Shown piece after piece: positions 31,901 to 40,829 of a DNA stretch of 42,857 bases. The stretch comes from CFX2 sp014338005. GTDB taxonomy: Bacteria; Chloroflexota; Anaerolineae; Aggregatilineales; Phototrophicaceae. Made by a program: the position numbers and the translations under genes. The stretch is taken from assembly GCA_030263555.1 (NCBI GenBank), contig SZPE01000034.1, positions 1-42,857 of the forward strand, given 5' to 3'. The notes below the pieces were generated by a model that saw only the letters and a list, made by a program, of their open reading frames with translations, was not told where the DNA came from and did not search any database. Numbering within the stretch: the first letter of the stretch is position 1; each line of letters opens with the position of its first letter.

Positions 31901-33508
31901 TCAGGGTTTGCCGTCGTCCCCCTTGTCCGGCTGGTCGGTATCGGTTTTAACGCGAAACACGCCATCCTCGGCGCGGTTGGCCGTCAGCCGCGTAAGCTGT
32001 TCGCCGATGTCGAACACGCCGCGCCGGTTTTTTTTGCCCGGCGCGGGCGGCGTGGGCAGCGGCGGCGTGCCTTCCCGCGCCGGCACCTGCGGCACATAGC
32101 CGTATTTACTTTGCAAAAAGCGTCGGAGCTGCGCCTCGTTGGCTTCCGGCAGGTCGAGAACGTCGGCCTGCTGCGGCACGTTGAGGAGGGTGTCGCTGCC
32201 CTGGTCGAGCAGCAGCAGCCCGGCCAGCAGTTTAGGCGGCACGCCCGCCAGCATCACCTGGTCAAGCAGCGCCTGGAGGCGCGCCATATCCGCCTGGGCT
32301 TTGGCGCGGGCGGCGATCATGCTGGTTTCGGCTTCCTGCACCGTTTCGTGGATGATGGGCGTACACTGCACCGTTTCGGCTTTGACGGTGATGCCCAGGG
32401 TCGGGCGCGTCCAGTTCAGTTTGCCGGGCAGTTCGGCCCGGAAGGTGTTGATACTGCCGATGGTGAGCGCCGATTGCAGCGGAACTTCTACAAAAAACGG
32501 GCGGGCGATCCGGCGCACCGTGTTTTCCATCACCGTCCGCAAAACTGCTTCCAGCGCCTCGACCGAACGCCACTTTGGCAGGCTCAGCCGGAAGTCCGGT
32601 TTAAGGCGAATGGCCTCCGGGTCAAACACAAATGAAAATTCCAGCAGCATATTGACCGGGCTGCCCTCGCGGGTGATGATCTGCTCCAGCCGCATGGAAA
32701 CGTTGACAGTGCGGGACTTGTCCCACAGCAGCCACACATCTTGCAGCGCCGATACGCGGCGGGGGCCGGGTGGCCGGTTTTCGGGTGCGTCCACCTGCTT
32801 GAACAGCTCTTGGACACCCTCGCGCCCGGCCTGCCCGCCCCTGTTCAGCAGTTCTTCGCGCATAAAGTCCGGCCCGCCGTAATCAAGGAAGTTGTCCAGC
32901 AGGTCGCCGGGCATCCCGGCATCCAGCAGTTTTTTAACCAGTTCTTTATCAACTTTCGGGCGCGGGCATTTCAGATATTCAATGTCCAGCCCTTTTTGCA
33001 GCAGGAAAATCTGCCCCGGTTTGATCTCGACGTGCCAGAACGGGATAAACAGGCTGATGAAACCCAGGATGTAAATTGTCAGCGTGCCGCCGGCCCACAT
33101 CAACCCAATCTGCGGAAACCAGGGCGGCAGTATCAGCATCACGATCAGCCCGAAGGCGGCGAACAGCGCGGCGGTGGTGATCGCGCCCCACAGGGCGGTT
33201 TTGCCGCTGCCACCGTTCAGGATAAGCCAGATGCCCACGCAGACGACGATCAGGCCCAGGACGGTGAGCGCCAGCAGCGCCGGATGCAGCCGGGATGGCA
33301 GCAGGGCGAACAGCAGCATCCACACCGTCCAGCCCAGAATCCAGAAAAACAGCAGATAAGCCAGGATAGTCTTTCGATAACGCGAGTCCAGGGTATGCTG
33401 CCGGACGGCCTGTTTAATGCGCGCCAAAAAACGCGCGAAACCGTGCGCCAGCGGTCGCCCGCGCGCCCGACCAATTTCCACGCCTGCCGCGTCAATCATC
33501 GTCGGCAT
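31901..33508 (-). CDS. Membrane protein with SPFH/band-7-like cytoplasmic region
   Basis: 535 aa from the ATG at 33508 (GGGTGGG upstream; a GTG at 33517 would add three residues). Four membrane spans fill about 45-165 (ILAYLLFFWILGWTVWMLLF, ALTVLGLIVVCVGIWLIL, LFAAFGLIVMLILPPW, LTIYILGFISLFIPFW). A short basic segment and a region like SPFH/band-7 domains follow (NVSMRLEQIITREGSPVNML, EAVLRTVMENTVRRIARPFF, then an EAETSMIAARAKAQADMARL helix). The tail is Pro-rich and charged. Membrane scaffolding is possible. The family assignment is by pattern only. Confidence 0.55.
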   Translation of the reverse strand: MPTMIDAAGVEIGRARGRPLAHGFARFLARIKQAVRQHTLDSRYRKTILAYLLFFWILGWTVWMLLFALLPSRLHPALLALTVLGLIVVCVGIWLILNGGSGKTALWGAITTAALFAAFGLIVMLILPPWFPQIGLMWAGGTLTIYILGFISLFIPFWHVEIKPGQIFLLQKGLDIEYLKCPRPKVDKELVKKLLDAGMPGDLLDNFLDYGGPDFMREELLNRGGQAGREGVQELFKQVDAPENRPPGPRRVSALQDVWLLWDKSRTVNVSMRLEQIITREGSPVNMLLEFSFVFDPEAIRLKPDFRLSLPKWRSVEALEAVLRTVMENTVRRIARPFFVEVPLQSALTIGSINTFRAELPGKLNWTRPTLGITVKAETVQCTPIIHETVQEAETSMIAARAKAQADMARLQALLDQVMLAGVPPKLLAGLLLLDQGSDTLLNVPQQADVLDLPEANEAQLRRFLQSKYGYVPQVPAREGTPPLPTPPAPGKKNRRGVFDIGEQLTRLTANRAEDGVFRVKTDTDQPDKGDDGKP

Positions 33509-33693
33509 CAGTCCCACCCTCAGTCATAAAAATCATTTTTATTATAACACGCCTATCGCGCCGTTCCGGCAGCCTGTCGGGCAGCGCGGGCGCATCCGGG
33601 GAATGCCAATCGTCATCGAAGCGGCGGGTGAAAGCGCGCCCGCAGCCGTTATAATAAACCTGTCTGTTGTAATGAGTTAACGGTGCGGATCGA

Positions 33694-35286
33694 ATGCGGA
33701 GCGTTCTGGCGATTTTGGCGGCATTTTTGACGGCGGTTCTCCCCGTCCAGGCCCAGCCCCCTGCGGCCCCCTGCGGTGTGGTGGATGCGATTGATCTCCC
33801 GATTGACGATTTGGTAAAAGGCTACGACGATTTTTCGCTTTACCGGCCTCGTTTTGGCGGCAACCATACCGGCATAGACATCGGCTTCGACCGCTGGGGC
33901 GACCCGGTGCGGGCAGCGGCGCGCGGGCGCGTCACCTATTCCGATATCGCCGGTTGGGATACCGAAAAAGGCGTCGTCATCGTGGAACATACCTTCCCGG
34001 ACGGCAGCATCGCCTACAGCCTGTACGGCCATATGGAACAGACCGACGAGATATTTTTCCCGTCGGTGGGTAAATGTGTGGAGCGCGGCGAAATCCTGGG
34101 CGCAATCGGCTGGCCGTCGCGCGGGCGTCCGCACCTGCATTACGAAATCCGCGATTTTCTGCCGGACGACGGCGGGCCGGGTTATGTGACCGGCAACCCG
34201 CTGGCCGAAGGCTGGTACAACCCGCTGGACTTTACGGCGCTGTGGCGCGCCCGCCTGACGCCGGCTTTCGCCGGTTATGCCACCTTCGAGCTGGTGCCGA
34301 GCCTGCCGCCGGCGCGGCTGGACGACGGCCAGTACGTCATCGCCGGCAGCAATTTCATCGTCGGGGTCGCCCCGCCGGATTACACGCTCTGGCGGGTTGA
34401 AGCCGACGGCGTGGTGAACGGGCTGGCGGCGTTGCCGGGCAGCCGGGTGGTGGCGCACACCCGCAGCGGGCAGGTGGTGGTGTTGGAAAACGGGCGTTAT
34501 GCGGCCATCTGGACGGTGCGCGGGCCGGACCTGCCTTTTGTGGCGCTGGGCGAAACGCTGGTTTTTGTGGCCGACGGCGGCGACCTGGCGGCCTTCGACG
34601 CGGCGGGCAGCCCCCTGTGGACGCTGCCGGGCGTCGGGACAGATCGAATCAGCCATTTTGAGGCCGACGGCCAGCACATCGCCTACGGCGCGCGCGCGGA
34701 GGGCGGCTTAGTCTGGCGGCTGGTGGACGCCGATGGACAGGTGCAGGTCGAACACCGGCTCGGCAGCGACGCGGTGATCGCGCCGGCGGGCGATGGAAGC
34801 TGGCTGGCGCTGGACGGCGCATCCCTGCTGCGCCTGACCGGGGCCGATATACAGCCGGTGGCGAAAGCCGGCCTGCCTGCCGGGCGCGCGGCGGCGCTGA
34901 CCGCCGACCGGCTGGGCAACAGCTACGTTTACCTGGGCGACAGCGAAAGCACGCTGCTTTCATATACGGCGGACGGGGCGTTACGCTGGCGCATTTCGTA
35001 CCCAGTCGGGCCGGCCTACCTGCCGCCCCTGCTGGAAACCGGCGGCGGCTGCTGGCTGTATACGCTGGACGTGGACGGCATGTTGAACGTTTTTAACGCG
35101 GCGGACGGCGCGCTGGTCGGGCAGGTGCAGCTTTATGCCGGCGGCACGGAACGCACCATGCCGGGCGCGCGGCTGCTGCGCGCCAACGGCGGTGAGCAGC
35201 TTGAGGTGGCCGCCGGATTTCTGACCACGCTGGTGCTGGACGGCACAAAACTGGGCGGCGACCCGGCAGCCTGCCTGCTGGGATAA
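33694..35286 (+). CDS. Secreted M23 (LytM) metallopeptidase with C-terminal beta-propeller-like region
   Basis: 530 aa. Signal peptide MRSVLAILAAFLTAVLPVQA. The LytM domain spans about 40-175: GGNHTGIDIGFD (H58, D62), LYGHM (H113) and RPHLHYEI (H147, H149), the complete zinc/catalytic set. Residues 210-530 contain repeated short beta motifs (ALWRARLTPAF, GRYAAIWTVRG, GSPLWTLPGVG, DGALRWRISYPVG, DGMLNVFNAADGALVGQV) like PQQ-type propeller blades. It is probably an exported peptidoglycan endopeptidase, or a protein using that fold, with a binding propeller. Confidence 0.8.
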   Translation: MRSVLAILAAFLTAVLPVQAQPPAAPCGVVDAIDLPIDDLVKGYDDFSLYRPRFGGNHTGIDIGFDRWGDPVRAAARGRVTYSDIAGWDTEKGVVIVEHTFPDGSIAYSLYGHMEQTDEIFFPSVGKCVERGEILGAIGWPSRGRPHLHYEIRDFLPDDGGPGYVTGNPLAEGWYNPLDFTALWRARLTPAFAGYATFELVPSLPPARLDDGQYVIAGSNFIVGVAPPDYTLWRVEADGVVNGLAALPGSRVVAHTRSGQVVVLENGRYAAIWTVRGPDLPFVALGETLVFVADGGDLAAFDAAGSPLWTLPGVGTDRISHFEADGQHIAYGARAEGGLVWRLVDADGQVQVEHRLGSDAVIAPAGDGSWLALDGASLLRLTGADIQPVAKAGLPAGRAAALTADRLGNSYVYLGDSESTLLSYTADGALRWRISYPVGPAYLPPLLETGGGCWLYTLDVDGMLNVFNAADGALVGQVQLYAGGTERTMPGARLLRANGGEQLEVAAGFLTTLVLDGTKLGGDPAACLLG

Positions 35287-35374
35287 ATTTAGCCTTAAGG
35301 TACTAAGCAAAATAATCAATAACTCAATTATAGTGAGAGAAGGAATAACCCTAGCTCAAACAGGAGTTTTATAC

Positions 35375-37000
35375 ATGGGTATGGTTATGACTTCCTCTCC
35401 GAACGCCAAAAAATCATCTTCCGGCAGATCGTTTTTAGTGCTGTTTATCTTGTTACTGCTGTTCCTGGCGGCGGCCTTCCTGTTCATTTCGTCGCGCCCG
35501 GCAGAAAGCCCGGCAGCCACCCAGGATGAAGTGCTGTCGCAGCCGCCGGCAGGCGAGGCTGCCCCACCGTTGGTCGGCGCTGCCGGCTTCCAGATGCCCA
35601 GCGAGCCGCTGCTGGCCTGGGTGGGCAGCGGCGCCGCGCCCGGCAAACATTCGGCGCAGGCTCCGGGGCAGCTGGCGCTGGTGGCTGCGGACGGCAGCGC
35701 CACGCCCCTGCTGGACATTCCGCCGCAGACCAGCCGGCTTGTGCCATGCGGCGCTTCGTCCGACGGGGTGCTGCTGGCCTACTACATCGGCCTGGACAAC
35801 GGCGCGCTGTACCTGATGCGCGGCGCGCAGTCCCCCGTGAAAGTGGACGACGTTCCGGCGCTGACCTGCCTGGGACCGGGGCAGGCCGTCTTCGCCGGAG
35901 ATCGTCTGGCTTACATCGCTTACGAGTCGGGCGCTGCCCAGAGCGAATTCGCCGACGGTTTCCTGCGGGTGGTTAACACCAGCTCGCTGGAGCGGCTGTT
36001 CCGGGCGGAAAACGTCACCGCCTTCGACCTGAACGCCGACGGCGCGGCTTATATCAGCCTGTTCACCAACAACCGCAATGAGGCCGACGAGGCGGCGGTG
36101 GTGTGGTGGAACGGCAGCACCGAGCGCGAGGTCGTCACGCTGGTTCCGACCGGCGAGGGCTGCCGTTTCGTCAGCGGGCAGATCATCATCGCGCCGGATG
36201 GCCGTTTTGTGACCGTGATGGGCCAGCGGTGCAAAACCGGCGATACGCGCACGCAGTGGCAGCTTTACGTGGTAGACCCGGCGGCGGGCAGCGCCACCCT
36301 GGCCGCCAGCGACTTTCAGGCTGGGGCATTCGCGCCGTTCGCCGGCACCAATACGATCTTTTTCTCGCCAGATGGCAGCCGCGCCTACTTCACCGTGCCG
36401 GACGGCGTGACGGCCTACACCGCCGGCCTGAAGGCGATCAACCTGGCCGATCTGTCGGTATCCAACGTGATCGAAAAACAGGCCGTGATGCCCAACTTCG
36501 GCGGCGCGCCCAACGCCTTCCCGCAGCTTTCGCCGGATGCCCGCTGGCTGGCGATGGTCGTCACCACGCCGAACAACGAAAACACGCTCAACATCGTTGA
36601 TCTCGCCAATCCGGGGGTGGCGCCGATCACGCTTTCGGCGGGCAGCCGGGGCGATGTGCTGTCCGCGATGGTCTTTACTGCCGACAGCGCGCGGCTGTTC
36701 GCGGTGGCGGGCGGCGTGGACTCCGCCGATAACTCGCTGTTCAGCGTAGACCTGGCGACCGGCAGCAGCAGCCGCCTCAGCCGAGGGCGTTTTGGGAACG
36801 GGCTGGCGGTGATCGGCTCGGTGGTCGCCGTCCCGGACTGGCAGATTCCCGATGACCCGAAAGAACCTGCCTACCTGAACATGGTCGTCATCAACGCCGA
36901 CGGCGGTGAAAAAGCCACCTGGTTCACCGGCGCAGACATCGTGGACGGTAAAGTGACCAACCAGCGGTTCGCCTTCCCGCTGGCCTGGCGGCGGCCATAA
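35375..37000 (+). CDS. Membrane-anchored beta-propeller (WD40/PD40-like) protein
   Basis: 541 aa from the ATG at 35375 (CAGGAG upstream). One N-terminal membrane span (about 20-40, SFLVLFILLLLFLAAAFLFI) with positive residues before it puts the bulk of the protein outside. From about 80 onward, repeats such as GQLALVAADGSATPLLDIPP, FFSPDGSRAYFTV, PQLSPDARWLAMVVTT and MVFTADSARLFAVAGG are PD40/WD40-like blades. Likely a binding or sensing surface protein; ligand unknown. It follows the LytM gene by 88 nt and ends at a perfect hairpin terminator. Confidence 0.7.
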   Translation: MGMVMTSSPNAKKSSSGRSFLVLFILLLLFLAAAFLFISSRPAESPAATQDEVLSQPPAGEAAPPLVGAAGFQMPSEPLLAWVGSGAAPGKHSAQAPGQLALVAADGSATPLLDIPPQTSRLVPCGASSDGVLLAYYIGLDNGALYLMRGAQSPVKVDDVPALTCLGPGQAVFAGDRLAYIAYESGAAQSEFADGFLRVVNTSSLERLFRAENVTAFDLNADGAAYISLFTNNRNEADEAAVVWWNGSTEREVVTLVPTGEGCRFVSGQIIIAPDGRFVTVMGQRCKTGDTRTQWQLYVVDPAAGSATLAASDFQAGAFAPFAGTNTIFFSPDGSRAYFTVPDGVTAYTAGLKAINLADLSVSNVIEKQAVMPNFGGAPNAFPQLSPDARWLAMVVTTPNNENTLNIVDLANPGVAPITLSAGSRGDVLSAMVFTADSARLFAVAGGVDSADNSLFSVDLATGSSSRLSRGRFGNGLAVIGSVVAVPDWQIPDDPKEPAYLNMVVINADGGEKATWFTGADIVDGKVTNQRFAFPLAWRRP

Positions 37001-37015
37001 CGAATCAATATATCA

Positions 37016-37041
37016 TGGGGCGGCCCAGCATGGCCGCCCCA
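37016..37041. terminator. Bidirectional terminator-like hairpin between convergent genes
   Basis: Perfect 10-bp stem TGGGGCGGCC / GGCCGCCCCA with a CAGCAT loop, 16 nt after the propeller gene's stop and 15 nt from the end of the convergent gene. A short TTTT follows at 37050-37053. Confidence 0.65.
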
Positions 37042-37055
37042 AGCAGGGCTTTTCG

Positions 37056-37664
37056 CTAAAAATCGCAGCGCGGCAGCGCCGCCGGCGGCCCATCACCGCC
37101 GTTCGCCGGGATGCCGTTCACCCACAGCAGCGTCACGGTCGCCGACCACAGCTCGGCGGAATGCACGCGGCAGGGCAGCTCCAGCCGCGCTAAAAACGAC
37201 TCGCCCAACCAGGCGCTTTCCAGGTGCAGCGTATCCTCATCCAGCGTGCGTTTCCACCAGTCGGGCGGGCCGAGTGCCAGCCACAGCTCGCCGAACCGGA
37301 TGCGCGTCTGGATGCTGATGCTTTTGACGGTGTTAAAACTCACGCCCAGGCTGTCGTAGCCGGAACGCGCGTTCAGGGGCGGCTGCGCGCCGCTCCAGCG
37401 CCAGGTCAGCCAGCCGCTGCTGTTGCCCAGGTGAAACCGTTCGTCCAGGTTTTCGACCCAGGGATTAGCCCGCAGAAGCCGCCGCGCTGTGTCCAGGTCG
37501 GTTACATCGGGGCGGATGCCCTGCCAGCAGGGGGCGGGGCAGCCTGGGGGCGCTTGCAGGAAGGCGCGGATGGTTTCCGCCTGGAAGGGACGGGCGCGAA
37601 TCAAAAGGATGGCGGCGGTCAAACCGGCCACCAGCGCCAGCGCCGACCTTAACAGCCGGGACAT
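37056..37664 (-). CDS. Hypothetical secreted or membrane-anchored protein, tandem paralogue A
   Basis: 202 aa. An N-terminal hydrophobic segment (SALALVAGLTAAILLIRARP) is followed by a conserved head shared with the next gene: IRAFLQAPPGCPAPCWQGIR, then a short helical part with WVENL and a beta-rich domain (WLTWRWSGAQPPL, SISIQTRIRFGELWLALGPP). The motif GC-x-x-PC-[WF]-x-GIR is the best family mark; its two cysteines may form a disulfide or bind a ligand. Family not recognised. It ends the two-gene array. Confidence 0.6.
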   Translation of the reverse strand: MSRLLRSALALVAGLTAAILLIRARPFQAETIRAFLQAPPGCPAPCWQGIRPDVTDLDTARRLLRANPWVENLDERFHLGNSSGWLTWRWSGAQPPLNARSGYDSLGVSFNTVKSISIQTRIRFGELWLALGPPDWWKRTLDEDTLHLESAWLGESFLARLELPCRVHSAELWSATVTLLWVNGIPANGGDGPPAALPRCDF

Positions 37665-37670
37665 GATCCC

Positions 37671-38306
37671 TCAGCAGACCGACTCGTGAATCCAGCGGCG
37701 CAGATCATAATCGCTGAACTGTTCGCTCAACTCGACATAATATTGCAGCAGGACGGGTTTCTGCCAGAACTCGGCAGGCCGCAGCGGGCAGGACACGGTG
37801 ATCTGGGCGGTGAAGGCTGCGCCGGGAAAGGCCGCATAATGGACGATGACCGGCCCGGCGGCGATAAAATCGCGCTCGACGCGAAACGTGCCGCTGGCGG
37901 GTTCGTCCAGCAGCAGCCACAGGCTGCCGAACGGGATGGTCGTTTGCACCCGCACGAAGCGCACCACATGATCGCGGATCCACAGCGCGCCGGAACTGCT
38001 GCCATCGAGCAGGCCGGGCTGCCCGCCGTTCCACTTCCAGCCGACGAAGCCGCGCCGGGTGGCGGCGAAATTTTCCGTCAGCAGCACGCGCTCCACCCAG
38101 GGATGCTGTTCCAGCCATTCAATAACCTGCCCGGTGGTCATGCTGCCGACCCGGATGCCCATAAAACAGGGTGGCGCGCAGCCTTCCGGCGGCAGCAAAA
38201 ACGCGCGCAGGTCGCCGGCGTCGTAAGGCCGGGCGCGTATGATGCCGATGGCCGCCGCCAGCGACAGCGTGAAAATCAGGGCGGGAAACAGCAGGATGCG
38301 GGTCAT
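37671..38306 (-). CDS. Hypothetical secreted or membrane-anchored protein, tandem paralogue B
   Basis: 211 aa. N-terminal membrane/signal segment LLFPALIFTLSLAAAIGIIR, then LRAFLLPPEGCAPPCFMGIR and, further on, IEWLEQHPWVERV. The order of elements is the same as in the gene at 37056-37664, which starts 6 nt after this one ends, so the pair arose by duplication and is co-transcribed. The beta-rich half (FVGWKWNGGQPGLLDGSS, FVRVQTTIPFGSLWLLLDEP) also aligns by pattern. Function unknown. Confidence 0.6.
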   Translation of the reverse strand: MTRILLFPALIFTLSLAAAIGIIRARPYDAGDLRAFLLPPEGCAPPCFMGIRVGSMTTGQVIEWLEQHPWVERVLLTENFAATRRGFVGWKWNGGQPGLLDGSSSGALWIRDHVVRFVRVQTTIPFGSLWLLLDEPASGTFRVERDFIAAGPVIVHYAAFPGAAFTAQITVSCPLRPAEFWQKPVLLQYYVELSEQFSDYDLRRWIHESVC

Positions 38307-38382
38307 AGGTCATAACACAACAGGCCAGTTTAGCTACTCTTGAGCGTACAACAAGCGCGCCATGCCTGTCAAACGCGGTAAA

Positions 38383-38432
38383 GGCACAAAAACGCCGGGC
38401 GCAGAGGATCATCTTCTCCGCGTTTTTGCGCC
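38383..38432. terminator. Long inverted repeat downstream of the P-type ATPase gene
   Basis: Arms GGCACAAAAACGC (38383-38395) and GCGTTTTTGCGCC (38420-38432) pair over 13 positions with one mismatch. On the minus strand the structure is followed by TTTA. It lies 25 nt beyond the ATPase stop and may end its transcript; the sequence also resembles a common intergenic repeat. Confidence 0.5.
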
Positions 38433-38456
38433 TTTGCGTTACGCTTGCTGCTTTTT

Positions 38457-40730
38457 TCACTTTACCCGCAGCGGGCGCATCCCGTTGAGCGTGACGGCCA
38501 GCGACATGCCCATATCGGCGAACACGGCCAGCCACATCGTCCCCAGGCCCGCCACCGCCAGCAGCATAAAAATCAGCTTCATGCCCAGGCTGAAGGCGAT
38601 GTTCTGCCGGATGATGCCGCGCGCAAACCGCGACAGCCGCACCGCATAGGGAAGCCGCGTCAGGTCATCGGCCATCAGCGCCACGTCCGCCGTTTCCAGC
38701 GCCTGGGCGCTGCCCGCCCCGCCCATCGCCACGCCGACCGCCGCCGCCGCCAGCGCGGGCGTGTCGTTCACGCCGTCGCCCACCATCACGACCGCGCCGT
38801 ACCGCGCTTGCAAGTCCTTCACGGCGTCCACTTTGTCGGCGGGCAGCAGCCCGGCGCGGATTTCCCCCACGCCGACCGCGCGCCCCACCGAATCCGCCAC
38901 CGCCGCATTATCGCCCGTGAGCATGACGGTAAACAGGCCGAGCGCCTTCAGCTCATCCACAACATCCCGGCTGTCGGCGCGCGCCGCGTCCGCGACGGTG
39001 ATGAAACCGCGCACCCGGTCGCCATCAGAAAGCAGCACCGCCGTCCGTCCCTGCTGCTCGGCAGCTTCGATCAGATCGCAGAATTCCCGCGCGTGCGGGT
39101 GTTCCAGGTCGAACAGGCTGTGGCTGCCGATGGTGACGGTTTTCCCGTTCACCTGCCCCTGAACGCCGCGCCCGGCCAGTGCCGTGACGGCCTCGGCGGG
39201 CCGGTAAACCTGATGCAGGTCGCGTTCCTCGGCGGCGCGCACGATGGCCTGCGCCAGCGGGTGCGTGCTGCGCCGCTCGACCGCCGCCGCCAGCGCCAGC
39301 AGGTCTTCGTTCCCGGCGCAGTCCTCGCCGGTTTCGCAGTCTATCGAGCGCACGTCAAGCACCGCCGGTTGGCCGGTCGTGAGCGTGCCGGTTTTATCGA
39401 AGGCGACGGCTTTCACGCTGCCCAGCGCTTCCAGGTGCGCGCCGCCTTTAATCAGCACGCCCCGCCGCGCCGCCGCCGTGATGGCGCTGATGATCGTCAC
39501 CGGCGTGCTGATGACCAGCGAACACGGGCAGGCGATCACCAGCAGTTCCAGCGCGCGGTACAGCCAGCCCTGCGTCACCCCCGGCACGTCGTAAAACGGC
39601 GCGTTGAACAGCAGCGGCGGCAGCAGCGCCACACCCGCCGCCACGACCACCACGCCGGGCGTATAAACGCGGGCGAAGCGGTCTATCAACCGCTGGCTGG
39701 GGGCGCGCACGCTCTGGGCTTCCTCGACCAGTCTGATGATCCGGCTGAGGGTGTTGTCCGCCGCCAGCCGCGTGACGCGGATTTCCAGCGCGCCTTCACC
39801 GTTGACCGTCCCGGCGAACACCGGCGCGCCCGGCGTCTTGCGTACCGGCAGGCTTTCGCCGGTGATGGGTGCCTGATTGACGCCGCTTTCGCCGCTTAAC
39901 ACGTCACCGTCCATCGGGATACGTTCGCCCGGCCTGACCAGAATCCGGTCGCCCAGGCGCAGCGCCTCAACCGGCACGACCTCTTCAGCCCTCACCCCCG
40001 GCCCCTCTCCCTCAGGGCGAGGGGGGGTAAAACGTTCTGTATCTGAAGTTGGGGGGAGGGGTTCTGGCGGGGTTGAGCGCAGCCGAACCGCCTGCGCCGG
40101 AGCGAGCGTCATCAGGCTGCGCAGGCTGTTCCGGGCGCGGTCGGCGGTGTAACCTTCCAGCGCCTCGCCGATGGCGAACAGAAAAATCACGGTGGCGGCC
40201 TCGGCGGTTTCCTGGATGAAAATCGCCCCAACCGCCGCGATTGTCATCAGCAGATTGATGTTAAAATCGTGGTTAATGAGCAGCGTTCGCAGGCCGCTGC
40301 GGGCGACCGGATAGCCGGCCACCAGCGTCGCCAGCACGTACAGCGCGTCCGATACCGGCGCGAATGCCGGGAACAGCAGCCGCGCCGCCAGCGCCAGCAG
40401 CAAAATCAGGCCGCCCACGATGGCAAGCTGCGTCTCGCGCCGCGCCAGCAGGTAACGCACGAAGCCGGAAACCCCGCCCCCCGATCCCATAACGTGTGGA
40501 GTAAGTCCTTCTCTACCTTGTAGGGAGGGGTCTTCAATCGTCTTGCCCAGCGCCTCGACGCGCCGTTTTAACACCTCGAACGGCACATCGCCGTCCAGGT
40601 GCAGTTTGGCGGTGGCGAAGTCCACGCGCGCACCGTTCACGCCGCTCAGTTTAGCGACGCCGGTTTCGACCTCGCGGGCGCAGTTGGCACAGTCCATGCC
40701 GCCGATGGTATAGGTTTTCTCATGAGCCAT
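38457..40730 (-). CDS. zntA: Zn/Cd/Pb-type heavy-metal P-type ATPase (P1B) with N-terminal HMA domain
   Basis: 757 aa. The heavy-metal-associated domain is at 1-65 with GMDCANC (11-17). Membrane helices include IACPCSLVIS (CPC at 401-403). The A-domain TGES is at 290-293, phosphorylation site DKTGT at 445-449, then the STHPLAQAI histidine, TGDNAA and VGDGVNDTPAL. CPC with the HMA site points to export of Zn, Cd, Pb or Co; the usual distal-helix residues were not checked in detail. Two low-complexity insertions (about 67-83 and 219-250) correspond to palindromic DNA repeats inserted in frame. An ArsR/SmtB-like operator lies upstream at 40764-40789, predicting metal induction. Confidence 0.9.
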   Translation of the reverse strand: MAHEKTYTIGGMDCANCAREVETGVAKLSGVNGARVDFATAKLHLDGDVPFEVLKRRVEALGKTIEDPSLQGREGLTPHVMGSGGGVSGFVRYLLARRETQLAIVGGLILLLALAARLLFPAFAPVSDALYVLATLVAGYPVARSGLRTLLINHDFNINLLMTIAAVGAIFIQETAEAATVIFLFAIGEALEGYTADRARNSLRSLMTLAPAQAVRLRSTPPEPLPPTSDTERFTPPRPEGEGPGVRAEEVVPVEALRLGDRILVRPGERIPMDGDVLSGESGVNQAPITGESLPVRKTPGAPVFAGTVNGEGALEIRVTRLAADNTLSRIIRLVEEAQSVRAPSQRLIDRFARVYTPGVVVVAAGVALLPPLLFNAPFYDVPGVTQGWLYRALELLVIACPCSLVISTPVTIISAITAAARRGVLIKGGAHLEALGSVKAVAFDKTGTLTTGQPAVLDVRSIDCETGEDCAGNEDLLALAAAVERRSTHPLAQAIVRAAEERDLHQVYRPAEAVTALAGRGVQGQVNGKTVTIGSHSLFDLEHPHAREFCDLIEAAEQQGRTAVLLSDGDRVRGFITVADAARADSRDVVDELKALGLFTVMLTGDNAAVADSVGRAVGVGEIRAGLLPADKVDAVKDLQARYGAVVMVGDGVNDTPALAAAAVGVAMGGAGSAQALETADVALMADDLTRLPYAVRLSRFARGIIRQNIAFSLGMKLIFMLLAVAGLGTMWLAVFADMGMSLAVTLNGMRPLRVK
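39984..40076 (-). repeat. REP-like palindromic element inserted in frame in the ATPase gene
   Basis: The stretch contains CTCACCCCCGGCCCCTCTCC, then GGGCGAGGGGGGG and further on GGGGGGAGGGG, the same style of C-run/G-run element seen between genes here. It encodes about 30 Pro/Glu/Gly-rich residues (STPPEPLPPTSDTE, then TPPRPEGEGPGV) between the second helix pair and the A-domain, where homologous pumps have a short loop. Confidence 0.65.
40482..40532 (-). repeat. Second short in-frame palindromic insertion in the ATPase gene
   Basis: On the minus strand CCCTCCCTACAAGGTAGAGA and following bases encode PSLQGREGLTPHV at residues 68-80, just after the HMA domain. The CCTCCCTACAAGG… style is typical of dispersed palindromes and the peptide looks unrelated to the pump family. 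The linker there tolerates insertion. Confidence 0.45.
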
Positions 40731-40763
40731 GACTCACCTTATTCACTAGAGATACCACGTCTC

Positions 40764-40789
40764 AATATATGAGCGACCGCTCATGTATT
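40764..40789. promoter_or_regulatory. ArsR/SmtB-type operator upstream of the metal pump
   Basis: Arms of 12 nt around a 2-nt centre: the core TGAGCG-AC-CGCTCA is perfect, and the outer bases (AATATA / TGTATT) match except one pair. The 12-2-12 layout with TGA…TCA arms is the pattern bound by SmtB/ArsR-family metal repressors. It lies 34 nt upstream of the ATPase start. The repressor gene is not in this window. Confidence 0.6.
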
Positions 40790-40829
40790 CTTTCCCAACT
40801 ATACAGCGGACAGGGTATGGAGTCAAGAT

